A program made the position numbers and the translations under genes. Under the pieces are notes generated by a model that saw nothing but the letters and a program-made list of their open reading frames with translations, searched no databases and was not told where the DNA came from. 64,000 bases of DNA from assembly GCA_022496205.1 (NCBI GenBank), contig WTXD01000026.1, forward strand, positions 310,001 through 374,000. The letters are read 5' to 3'. Shown here piece by piece: positions 35,292-45,846 of the stretch (its first letter is position 1; each line of letters starts with the position of its first letter). This DNA comes from Gloeopeniophorella convolvens (taxonomy: Eukaryota > Basidiomycota > Agaricomycetes > Russulales).

Positions 35292-37152
35292 ATGTCTTCT
35301 CTCTCCGAGCAGATCGCCGCCCACCCCTTCTTCACCGCTGATGTCAGCGCTCTGCCCTTTGACGAGCGCATTGCTCTGGCCTACCAGCGTGCCATCCTCA
35401 TCATGCGCACCTACAGTACGATTCATTTCGCCGAATGGACGAGCTGCATTGCTGACATGATTCCTTGCAGACCTGACGGCGGATGATGTTCTGAACATGA
35501 CCCCCAAGTTCTGGTCGCTCCACCTCGACCCCAACATTGCGCTCGACTACGGACTGTTCACCATCCTCGCGGCGCAGATCAACCTGACTGTCGGCACCCT
35601 CTCCCGCTACCTCCCCAAGCGCCCCGACCTCGTCCCGCTCGTGAACGCCCTCCTCAAGGGTGACATCATCGGTCTCTACCTCCTCTCCGAGCGTGGCCAC
35701 GGTCTCGATGCCATCAACATTGAGACCACTGCCCACCAGCAGGAGGATGGCAGCTACGTCCTCCACACCCCCCACGAGGAGGCCACCAAGTGAGTATCGC
35801 GCTAATTTACCTCTGCACAACCCGATACTGATGCAACATCAAGGTTCATGCCTGCTTCCAACCCGACCTTCGGTGTCAACAAGATCGCGCTCGTCATGGC
35901 CCGCCTCATCATCAAGGGCCAGGACAAGGGCATGCGCCCCTTCATCGTCCCCATTGCCAACACCCGCGAGCCCTTCCCCGGCATCATCTCCATCCGCCTG
36001 CCCCTCCGCAGCGGTGCCTCGCCCCTCGACTTCTCGATGACCCGCTTCAACAAGGTCAAGCTCCCGGCGTCCGCACTCCTCAGCGACACCTTCGAGGCCC
36101 CCAGGGACGCCCGTGCTGCCTGGTGGGACACCCTCTGGCGCATCCCGATCGGCTCCTTCGTCGTCGCCGGCCCTTGCGTCACCGGCCTCAAGCACGTCGC
36201 CTACATCGGTGGCAAGTACTCGCTCCGCCGCACTGTCGCGCCCCACGGCGAGAAGGTCCCGATCTTCTCCTTCCCCACCCAGCAGTGGTCTGTCTTCCAC
36301 GCCGTCGCCTCCGGCCGCGTCATGGAAGCCTGGTACAAGGAGGTGGCCCCCATCTTCACCGACCCCAAGGCCACCCACCCTATCAAGCACGGTTTGGCTG
36401 TCCTCGTCAAGGCCACCGTCATCCGCGAGGCAATGGAGTGCTCGCACGAGATGGCTGAGCGCTGCGGTGCCCAGGGCACCTTTGACACCAACTTCATCGC
36501 TCGCCACAAGGTAAGCTCCTTCCGAGCCTCTCGCGGCACATAGACTCACGAGCAATTTCAGGCCGATCTCAACAGCGTCATCATCGCTGAGGGTGATGTC
36601 CTCGCTCTGTGCATCCGTCTCTGGGGCGAGCTCGTCCTCGGCCGCTACACCCTCCCGATCCCCGACGCCAAGGACTCGCTCCTCGCCAAGCACGCGCACG
36701 GCCTCCTCGAGGAGGGCCGCCAGACGCTCCGCCGCATCCCAGGTGGCCACCGCTCCGAGGCCGCCGAGTACGAGCTCCTCCCCGAGTCCGAGCGCGCCAT
36801 CCTTGCCCTCGGCCACGCGTCCGCCTACGCCGCCGCGCGCCGCGCCGGCGTCCCCCAGGTCCTGCTCGACATCTACGAGTGCGCTGCCATCCGCGACGAC
36901 CCCGCCTGGTTCTCCGAGAACGCCGGCCTCAGCCGCGAGGCGCAGCGCGCGAAGGAGGGCGCCGCGCTCCGCGAGGCGTCGCCCGACATCGAGAAGCACC
37001 TCGAGGACCTCAACGTCGGCTACGCCGTCCGCGCTTCCATCGTCAGCGACGAGGCGTGGCTCGCGCAGGTGCAGCGCATGCCCAAGTACACCGGCAACGC
37101 CCAGAGCGGCATCCCCGGCGTCACCCCCGGCACTGACGGCGCGCGCCTCTAA
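35292..37152 (+). CDS. Acyl-CoA oxidase/dehydrogenase-like flavoprotein, probable peroxisomal
   Basis: Exons 35292-35415, 35471-35789, 35844-36510 and 36562-37152 are joined by three short introns in phase. The N-terminal helical part (MSSLSEQIAAHPFFTADVSA) is followed by the acyl-CoA dehydrogenase middle region (LLSERGHGLDAINIETTAHQ, FMPASNPTFGVNKIALVMAR, RPFIVPIANTREPFPGI) and the C-terminal helical domain (IPIGSFVVAGPCVTGLKHVA, SLRRTVAPHGEKVPIFSFPT). This layout is that of acyl-CoA oxidases, which pass electrons from fatty acyl-CoA to O2 with FAD. The protein ends GARL, a plausible PTS1 peroxisomal signal. At roughly 565 residues it is shorter than the 650-700 residues usual for yeast Pox1, so it may be one of the shorter basidiomycete homologs with unknown chain-length preference. 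Codon use is strongly biased to C-ending codons, suggesting high expression. Confidence 0.85.
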
Positions 37153-37985
37153 AGTGTTAGAAAAAGTACCGCTGGTACCGCTGAGTGCAGCTGTTGTATG
37201 GTATTAGACGATGACGATAGATTGTAATGAGTCCTGTGCACTTTGGCAATTCACTGGTTTTTTTAACACATTACACATGGGATGATGCGGGATTGGCGCG
37301 CACGCGACCGCGCTCGGCGTGCGTGTGAAAACTGAGTAATCGTTTACGTACTACTAGTACATATGTATATGATCTGCAGCCTCCGGCTTGATTCTGTCTC
37401 TCATTCGAGTGTCGCGCTTCTTCGATCCTAACGCCACCTCATCACCTCGCGCTTAGATCCTGTCATTGCGCAAGGACTCCGACCGACCAAGGCGCGCGCC
37501 GTGCACGAAAACTTGACGTGCCGAGCACACGAGCTCCGAACCGCTGAGGCACGCGTATGTACCTCTGCTATCCTCCGAGTCACGCGGCTCGCAGCTCGCG
37601 GCACTCTACGCCCGACCTGTACCTGTGCTAGAACAGGGGTTGCCTTGGCGTCAAGATGTCGTCGTTTGACGAACACGAAGCACCTCTATTCATGATGAAA
37701 TGATACTGAATCAGAGCCAAAACTTCGTCACACCATCAACACGATGTATCCGAAAAAATTCAGCGACTAGGCTATGGTAAAGCACAGCTACATTTTGTTT
37801 TGCAGGATAAATAACATGCATGTGTGTTAATTAGGTGAGGGTGAGGGTGCACGGTAGGCTCGTGGGCCCAAGGTTTTGTCCATGAAAATCTTACAACAGC
37901 CTCAGAGTTGGTAGAAGTGACACTATGGCTTTCCGGAGGCAGTACAGATGATAGCCCCGAGCACGCCAGCGGCGCTATGCGCCAA
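37153..37985. other. Intergenic between convergent genes
   Basis: 3' ends of the acyl-CoA oxidase-like gene and the third F-box gene face each other here. No supported feature. Confidence 0.5.
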
Positions 37986-39679
37986 TCAAATGGACACGAT
38001 AATCGTAGCCCTCCCTCCATGTCGGCTAAACCTCACATCAGCGCACCCTCCAACCGAAAACATAAGTCCGGGACGCACCGATTCCCCGACCTTCTCCACG
38101 ACCCGTTCCGCATCGATCATCGCATCCAAGATGCACGCGTCCTCGTGCACAGGCAGCGGTACCTCGATGTACGCCAGCGCGCTCTCCACATCGCACGCGA
38201 ACGTGCCCGCGGCAGGCAGCACGCTCGGCCCTTCGCCGCCGCCCGCCGCGCGCACGCGCCCGGGGCAGAAGTCGCGCACGGCATCGCGGAGCAGCCAGCG
38301 CCCGCCGCCGAGCGCGGCGCTGAAGAAGGAGCCCTTGCCGCGGAACACCCGCGTATCGCGCGGGCCCCACGCTGCCCACGGCACCCGCGCACCCGCACCC
38401 ACATGCTCGTGCGCGTACGCCAGGAGCGTGGGCGCGTGCACGACGAGCTTGTACCGCCGCGAGCGCGCGAAGATCGAGCCGAGGAGCGAGGCGGTCGCCG
38501 AGACGAGCACGAGCGCGCAGTCTGCGGAGGCGCGGAACGGGTGCCGCGATGGCTGGCGCGCCGCCGCGTGCATGTCGTACGGGCTGGGCGGGTGCTCGAC
38601 CTGACCTCATTGACGAAGAGCTTCGCGTCGGGGAGCAGCGGCGGGAGCTCGAGCGCGCCGAGCGTGCGCAGCGACGGGGTGGGGGCTGTGGTGTCGAGCC
38701 GGCAGAGCTCGATGGTGTTCGCCGGGCCTTGGACGAGCGCGAGGGTGTCCGGGGAGAGCACGATGGCGTGGATGAGTGTGGAGCGCTCGCCGGTGCGGAG
38801 CTTCGGGAGGGTGTGGGTGAACTGAGCACGGGTCTGAGCACATGAGGTAGTCACCTTGGTGAGTTTCCCAGTGCGCCAATCGACGAGGAAGAGCAGGTCG
38901 CCGTCGTTACCCTTATTGAGAGGTAGGGTGATTCCCACGAGTATGTACGGACCCATCATCCATAGCTTGGCGTGCATTCCTACCCAGTCAGCAGACGTGA
39001 TGGGAAGCTCAATGCTGATGGATGGCCGTGCTGCCTGCGGGTGGAGCGAGCCACCGTGAAACTGCAGCAAACATATCTCGAAGGTGAGTGATTCGGGGTA
39101 GCTGTCATCCCCAAACACGTTCGATTGAGCAAGCCATCATCAGATCCAGAGACGGATGTGAACTTACCCGATAAAGAGCGCCAATAAATCATGCCCAGAC
39201 ACATCCAGCCCGTACCCAACAACCAAAACGCTCTTGTCTAGCGCGATACTGTTCCATTCGCGTTCCTCCCGTCTGAGGTCGAGCCACTCGTAGCGCGCTT
39301 CGTGCCTGTCGTTGCATCTACCGCCGAAGTCCATGGCAATTAGATAATCGTCATGCAGGATGTGTTCGCCCTGCCACACTTCAACCGTGCAGTCGGCGAC
39401 GTCCGTCGTCTCGCGCGCAGCGGGCTGCTGCCACGCTGCGACCCAGCGACGGAGATCCGCGGCGCGGTCAACGACGGGCAGCTCGGGCCGGGATACCAGC
39501 AGGTCGCAGACGCCCGCAAGGTGCGCCTGGATGAGATACTGCAGCACCCCGGAGCCCTGGATCGTCGCAGCGAAGCGGCAACAAGTGAGCAGACACGCAT
39601 GCAGGTCGGAAATGGGTAGGTGCGCGAAGATGAGGATGATGAGCTCGGTCGGGAGGTCTGTGAGGCTGGGGTGAGACAT
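37986..39679 (-). CDS. F-box domain protein (third paralog)
   Basis: Starts MSHPSLTDLPTELIILIFAH at 39679, a canonical F-box. Exon 1 extends to about 39170 (GYGLDVSGHDLLALFIG). Exon 2 (about 39120-38857) carries SLTFEICLLQFHGGSLHPQA and ends GKLTKV. Exon 3 (about 38840-38610) holds LSPDTLALVQGPANTIELCR and ends FVNE. The last exon (about 38585-37986) holds YDMHAAARQPSRHPFRASAD, VPWAAWGPRDTRVF and DAMIDAERVVEKV. It aligns section by section with the 7098-8822 gene: the F-box, a QYLIxAxLAG segment, then FEIxxLxF and a W-x-x-W-GP motif. Probably an SCF substrate receptor. Confidence 0.8.
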
Positions 39680-39724
39680 TTTTTGGGCGTACTTTACGGG
39701 ACTGTGCATGGGGTGCGGTCGCCA

Positions 39725-39733
39725 TATTTATAT
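39725..39733 (-). promoter_or_regulatory. TATA box of the third F-box gene
   Basis: ATATAAATA on the minus strand, about 46 bp upstream of the ATG at 39679. Confidence 0.55.
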
Positions 39734-40170
39734 GCACGCGGAGATATGTTTATTGGTTGCGTGCTGCGCCCTACTGTGCCGTTGCTTGGCGAGGCCTCGA
39801 CAACGAGCCTCACGCCTCAGGGATAACACTGCCTCATAAGCGATCAGCACCACTGAGACATGGCCGTGGAGGACGTAAGTAATATAAATAGACGTAGCGC
39901 ATTTGGAGTGCAGTCGGGCCGGGTCCGTCGGCGGTTATCGCCCATTCTGGAAAGAGCCCCGCTGGTGCCGTGTTTCGAACGGGCGTTGCGGAGACCGCAA
40001 GCCATGGCGATGCTATCATCGGGTTCCCAAATCTAGAATTTCTATTGTGTATGTGTGCGGAACGATGAGCATACACAGATAACGGTAAATCAATTCTTCG
40101 TTTTGTCGTCCCAGCTGTGAGTGGCGTTAGTGGCGAATCAATACATCAGTGATAGGCAACCGGTGGCTGC
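39734..40170. other. Intergenic, no gene seen
   Basis: Between the F-box gene promoter and the 3' end of the carrier gene. Confidence 0.5.
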
Positions 40171-41528
40171 TCACATGTTCATAAACAATTTCCATAAGAT
40201 ACTGAACATCAGGCCCTGGGCGCCATTGGCGATAATCCTCGTTTTCAAACCACGTCCGAAGAGTCCGCGCAAGCCGTCAGTCGCGATGACTGCGCGCGCA
40301 GCATCAAAGTATCCGATACGCGTTTCGTTAACTTGTCTGTAGGTCTTGACGACACGCAGGGAGTTGGAGACTGTGTCGGATATGACGGAGGCGACGAAGC
40401 CGATAAATGCTTGTCTGAGAATCTGTTGACCAAAGGTCGTTGGGTCGGGCAAGGACTTGTCGAGCTGGTTGTATGTGGCAAACCACTGAGAGAAGTGGGT
40501 CAGAGTATGGATGGATGACGGAACGAAGAAGCGCTCACGGGGTAATGCCCCACAAAGGTGGCAGCCGCCGTCGCCCACGCACCGTACCACAAAGTTCCTA
40601 GTCCGTACGTCTTGATCTGGAACACCACAATGAGGGCCCTGTCAAACGGTAAAAGCTTCGGGCGCTTACTCTCTTCCCCAAGATACCCCACCCGCGCTGC
40701 CCTTGCGTCTGGAGCGTTGTCTTGAGGGTATCGACAGGTGTGAGAATCATACGAAAGAGGGCCGCTGCAAACGAAGCGAAGATCGTCTGGACGAGCCGAG
40801 GGAGGGTGCGCATGTATTTGTTGCTCTCGAGGAGTGCGAGGATGCCAGCATTGGCTGCAGTGTCACCGAAGCGGGAGACAGGGCCTTGCACGAGCGCGGC
40901 ACTGAGGCCCTGGTAGTAGCGCGACAAGCCGCCATCGGCGTAGAGAATGCCGATGGCTTGCGTGGTTGTTGTGCCGTAGCGGTACTGATAGTTCATAACT
41001 GTGCGGAGGGGCTGCGTTTGGTCAGTGAACTGTCCGCAATGCAGAAGATGGGCCAGACCATCAGGGTAAGCACTTGCAGCACCATAGCTGGAGGACGATA
41101 ATGGATCAACGGGAGGACAAGGTCTACGAATAGTCAATCTTACCGGCAGCGCCGCTCAGCCCGCCTCCCAAAGCCCTCTTGAGTGCCTTTTTGAGATCGA
41201 ACTGCCCAAAGCTGTCAGAACTGAGAGTTTGAAGGGAGGACAGTGCACACACGTCGACATCGCCAGTATCAATGAACCCCTTGATAAGCAAAACGAGGGC
41301 GAGGGTTCCGGCCGAGACCAGGACGATGTACCAGAGGATCAGCCAGACAGAAGCTTTCTCTCGTGCGGCCGGCTTTGCCGCATCGGAGGCGTCTGCGGGA
41401 GTGGGGCCGTCGTGGCTAGCTTCCGGCGCTGAAGCGGAGTCGTCGTGTGTGGGCGCTGGGCCGACGTAGTTGGGCTGCTCGGAGGCGAGCAGCGGCTGGC
41501 GCTCTGGGTCGCTTGTCGGGGTGGACAT
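40171..41528 (-). CDS. Mitochondrial carrier-like protein with N-terminal membrane anchor
   Basis: The start chosen is MSTPTSDPERQPLLASEQPN at 41528; an in-frame ATG at 41618 exists, but the preceding Arg/Gly-rich stretch looks like 5' leader. After about 70 polar residues comes one hydrophobic helix (VWLILWYIVLVSAGTLALVL), which ordinary carriers lack. Carrier repeats follow: FDLKKALKRALGGGLSGAA, MNYQYRYGTTTTQAIGILYA, QGPVSRFGDTAANAGILALL, then the best signature MILTPVDTLKTTLQTQG (PxDxxK), and a third repeat with VSNSLRVVKTYRQVNETRIG and LFGRGLKTRIIANGAQG. Repeats 1 and 3 lack the full PxDxxK motif, so this is a divergent SLC25 member; substrate unknown. Shares a promoter of about 300 bp with the divergent PRP46 gene. 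Confidence 0.78.
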
Positions 41529-41824
41529 GGTGGGGGTGGTCTCGCAAGCTGACTGAGCGACGCACGCTCCTCCGCCTCCGCCCCGACGCCTATTCTTGGT
41601 CTTACGTGAACTTGTCATCCCACACGTCGATTGCTATTATGCACTCGGTCTGACGAAGACAACATACCTGGGAATAACATACCCCATCTGGACACGCGTC
41701 CTCCGCACCGCTCGCTGCAAACACATCCCCTTCATTCCCTCCTCGTCGTCTCGTGCGACATCCCCAGCCCCGGCCCCTTCTCTAAACAAGTTTCATACGT
41801 TAGACTCCAAAGGCTGTACTCAAA

Positions 41825-43419
41825 ATGGCGTCAACAAGCGGACTTCCACCATTAGACCCTCTGTTCAAAGCCAACGCCAAACGGACTTATGCTGCCTTTG
41901 CTGCGTACCCAGATGCTGGCTTGAGAGAGGAGGAGAAAAGGTGCGCACAGGCGAGTTTTATCACTTTGCTACCCTTTGTGACACCGGAGTAGTGCTCGTT
42001 TACGGTTGGCCGTGAAATTGAATGACGAGTACAAGCACTACAAGCAGCTCCCCTCCGCGCTCATGGCCCAGCAAGGCCCCGTCGGCCCCGCACGCCCCCA
42101 GAGCTGCGCAAAGCCATCACCGCCGGGCCCTCGTCTGAGACAACGCGGATGATTGCGGCCATCGACACAACGCCCGAGCAGCGTGTGTCGACGTTCACGA
42201 ACGCGTCGACGCTCTCCCAGGCCCTCACGCTCCACAAGACGACGCGCACCGTCAAGCCGCAGTACCACGCGCCGTGGAAGCTCGTGCGCGTCATCTCGGG
42301 CCACCTAGGCTGGGTGCGCAGCGTCGCCATCGAGCCGGGCAACAAGTGGTTCGCGACCGGCGCGGGCGACCGGGTCATCAAGATCTGGAACCTCGCGTCG
42401 GGCGAGCTGCGCCTCTCGCTCACGGGTCACATCTCTACCGTGCGCGGGCTCGCGGTGTCGTCGCGCCACCCGTACCTCTTCTCGTGTGGCGAGGACAAGG
42501 TGCGTCCCTGTCTGGCCGTGCAGGCTACACCGCCCCTGACACGTGTGTTTAGATGGTCAAATGCTGGGACCTCGAGGCGAACAAGGTCATCCGGCACTAC
42601 CACGGCCATCTTTCGGGCGTGTATGCACTCAGCCTGCACCCGACGCTCGACGTTCTCGTCACGTCCGGCCGTGACGCATCGGCGCGCGTGTGGGACATGC
42701 GCACCAAGGCCCAGATCCACGTCCTCTCGGGCCACACCGCGACCGTCGCGGACGTCAAGTGCCAGGACTCGGACCCGCAGGTCATCACGGGGAGCATGGA
42801 CTCGACCGTCCGGTGAGTGCTGCCCTGCACCTGCACCCCACGTCGGTGGTACCCTGACGCGCGCTTTGCTGGGCAGGCTCTGGGATCTCGCAGCGGGAAA
42901 AACGATGGTGACGCTGACGCACCACAAAAAATCGGTGCGCGCGCTCGCGATCCACCCGACCGAGTACTCGTTCGCGTCGGGCTCGGCAGGCGGGAACAAC
43001 ATCAAGAAGTGGAAGTGCCCCGAGGGTGCATTTGTGTTCAACTTTGGCGGGCATAATGCCATCATCAACACGCTCTCGGTCAACTCGGAGGGCGTGTTCT
43101 TCTCCGGAGGTGCGCCTGTTCCTATCTCGTCGGGGTGTTCGTGGGTTTGCTGATGACGGTCGTGCGCAGCCGACAACGGGTCGATGGCATTCTGGGACTA
43201 CGCGACGGGGACGCCGTTCCAGAACATGGACGACATCCCGCAGCCCGGGTCGCTGGAGGCGGAGGCGGGGATCTTCTGTTCGACGTTCGACATGACGGGC
43301 ACGCGCCTTATCACGGGTGGTGCAGACAAGACGATCAAGGTGCGTACTGCGCCTGCGTGTCTGCACCTCGCCTTGCTGATCGGCTGTATGCTTAGGTGTA
43401 CGCAGAGCAGACGTCGTGA
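41825..43419 (+). CDS. PRP46: PRP46/PRL1 WD40 splicing factor, copy 1 (apparent frameshift)
   Basis: A component of the Prp19-associated (NineTeen) complex of the spliceosome. Exon 1, 41825 to about 41941, encodes [20 protein letters not shown]. Exon 2 begins at 41992 and reads [20 protein letters not shown], then GPVGPARP. From there the WD40 part is one base out of frame: the family sequence [15 protein letters not shown] continues only if one base is added in the C run at 42095-42099. Downstream exons are clean: [112 protein letters not shown] and a last exon from 43396 ending AEQTS and TGA. There are seven WD repeats. A truncated copy lies at 52,905. Confidence 0.85.
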
Positions 43420-45370
43420 TTGCCTTTGATGCACGATGTAGTCTTTGCCCCATGTATGCTATCCGTGCGTTTTCTGCATTCGTGCTGTCTCTTCTATTTG
43501 CTGTGACGACCGGACATTTGACGGCCGGGTCTCCAAGCTCGTGGTCTCTGCGAATTCGATGCTTTGATGCAAAGACGTCTCTATATATGCCTTCTCCATC
43601 TGATGGTGACGAGAGACGCTCTTGGCTCTCAGAGATACGGACGACTCATCGAATTGGGAACAAACGTTGCCCGAGGCGCATATTTCGCTGACATACACAG
43701 CTTCTATCGTACACCACTAAGCCCTCTCTGGATAATCCCTACGCTGAATTTCTTCACCACTTCTCATGCGCGGGGCGGACTACAAGGTACAATTAGTTCC
43801 GGGCCGAGGCGGTCTCGAGGCGAGACGTACGGTCGAGCTCCCAAGTCCACGCAGATCTATCCTGATTCACGAGATAGAGGTATGCCTGGAAGCCACAGCG
43901 TCAGATACATAAGACCAGGCCGTGGGGCATGTGCGGGCGCACAGCGGCGATGCTCTCAGGCTTAAGCGCAATGTCAGGGTTGGATGCCCAGTCCTCGCCG
44001 CGGCGGCCCTTGGACACGTCGGTGACGATGCCTGCGATCAGATCAGCCAAGCTCTTTGCAGACAGCGGGCGGGCGGGACGAACTTCCGTCAATGATGGCC
44101 TAGCAGAGCGCATATATGCGTGAGCTGACATCCCCCAAAAGAGCATCTCTCAGACGTACGTGCGCAACCTTGAACGACGAGCGTCAGTATCAAACAAGAC
44201 CAGAACAACGAAGTGCGTCGACGCACATGAATGTTCTTCTTCCCAAACTCCTTGTTGAGGCTCTGCGACAGCGCACGCAGCGCGAACTTGGACGCCGAGA
44301 ACACGGACGTCGTCACGTTGCCGCGCCACGACGCCGTCGCCCCGGTGAACAGCAGCGTCCCGCGGGCGCCGCGAGCGTCGGGCGTGAGGCCCTCGAAAGC
44401 GCGCAGCGCGCCGTGCGCGAACGCGAACGCAGCGCTGATATTCGTGTCTGCCGCGCGCGCAACTTCCTCCGGCGTGATCTCGAGGAAGGGCTTCCACACG
44501 GCGAAGCCGGCGTTGAAGAGCGCGACGCGGATCTCGCCATTCGGCCAGTGCGCGCGCACTGCGTCGAACGCGGCGGCGACCTCCGCGTAGTTATACGTGG
44601 ACACGGGGAACGCGGCGGCCTGTGCAGGGGCGCGCGTGCGTGTCATGTCAGGGCGCGGACAGGACGCCGCGGACAGAGTAGGGGCGCACGTCGACGTCGC
44701 CGGTCTTGAGCTCGGCGGCGAACTTGTGCAGGCTGTCGTTGTCGTGCGCGATCAGCGCAACGTCGTATCCGGACTGGGCGAAAAGGCGGCTGGAGGACGC
44801 GGCGTGAGCGGGGCCCTGCTCGTGCTTAGCTCGGTACGCACGCTGTTGCGCCTCCCGTGCCTGGATGGGGCGGGGGTCAGCTCAATATTTACGCTGTTGC
44901 ATTTTTGGGTGTGAGACACACCGGAGGAGTTGCCGATGCCTGCTACGACGATGATGGGGCGGGAAGACATGCTATTGAAGCCGGTGCGAAAGAGAAGGGT
45001 GGGATGCGGCCTGGTGCAGCAGACAGGGCGCAGACGGGCCCCTTTTATCGCAGCTGCTTGACGAAAGCTCTCAACAGAGTCGCGCCATCGGTGCTCGAGC
45101 AGGTCTCAGTCAGCAGCAGAGGGTTCGCCGACCGTGAACGTCAGTATTCTTGGGCGCCCCGCCTGCTTGATACGGCTGACAAACGAGAGGTGGGATCTGA
45201 CCAAGACGCGAGGGTGTATCCAGTGGGAATGCAGCAATCTGCAGAGGCGACGCATGGCGCAGTGAGCAACAGGCTGCTGAGCTCGTCGGACGCTCTAGGC
45301 TTGACCTGACGCGTCTGTGGCCAAGTGAGGCGGTGCGGCCAACTCTGCTGCACCGAGCCGCGGCTTACAA
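41978..45370. repeat. Segmental duplication, copy 1
   Basis: From about 41978 (TGTGACAC... before exon 2 of PRP46) to about 45370 (...CTGCACCG), this segment matches 52889-56370 in the same orientation and gene order. By eye exons agree at most positions; the regions between genes agree less but align throughout. Confidence 0.88.
43793..44970 (-). CDS. Short-chain dehydrogenase/reductase, copy 1
   Basis: Starts MSSRPIIVVAGIGNSSG at 44970 (GxGxxxG nucleotide-binding loop cut by intron 1). Exon 2 (about 44814-44691) gives RLFAQSGYDVALIAHDNDSL. Exon 3 (about 44618-44230) gives AAAFPVSTYNYAEVAAAFDA, LFNAGFAVWKPFLEIT, the strand LLFTGATASWRGNVTTSVFS and ASKFALRALSQSLNKEFGK. A mini-exon (AIIDG) and GIVTDVSKGRRGEDWASNPD follow, and the last exon gives AYLYLVNQDRSAWTWELD, with TAA at 43793-43795. 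The classical YxxxK is FSASK, so the catalytic Tyr is Phe, as often in this atypical SDR subgroup. A GATAAAAG motif lies about 75 bp upstream. Open in frame throughout. Probably cytosolic NAD(P)-binding; substrate unknown. Confidence 0.82.
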
Positions 45371-45846
45371 ACACGCGCGTCCCCGGGTCTGAGGCTGGGC
45401 GACACTGGTTCAAGTCAGTGGGAACATTCGTCCAAGATGGACCGCCGTCACTTCCCCAGGCCTAGCGCTGCCCAGCGCTATGTACTAGTGGCGATAGCTT
45501 CAAGCTTCGGGCTTCGGACTCCGAGCCCGAGTAGGCTGCACTGGCAGCTCGTCGCTCGAGACACTATGGTTGCATGCGCGCTCACTATTGGGAAATTCAT
45601 GTCCCATGATCTCACTGGCCGCATCCTTGGAATCGCGACTGCATTGTTCCCAGATGAATAGTACAGTACGTCAACGCATCCGAACGCGCCAACGACCACT
45701 CTGACAGGCACAGCCTATAGAACATTCTGTAGACGGGCTACCTGAACACTGTCTGCGACAACGTGGCCGGAGCGTAGTCGTATTCATCACAGCCCCCCGC
45801 ATAGCCCTATACTCACATAGGATCCCCGCCTAGTGGCACTCCTCCG
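45371..45846. other. Intergenic, no gene seen
   Basis: Between the end of duplication copy 1 and the NACHT-ankyrin gene. Confidence 0.5.

Noticed and set aside
35839..36999. 386-codon minus-strand frame opposite the acyl-CoA oxidase-like gene
   Set aside because: Shadow frame caused by strong C-ending codon bias; the plus strand has conserved family motifs and splice sites.
45440..45540. Palindromic GCGCTGCCCAGCGC and GCTTCAAGCTTCGGGCTTC repeats as a terminator or origin
   Set aside because: Very short, and no expectation of such terminators in a fungal nuclear genome.
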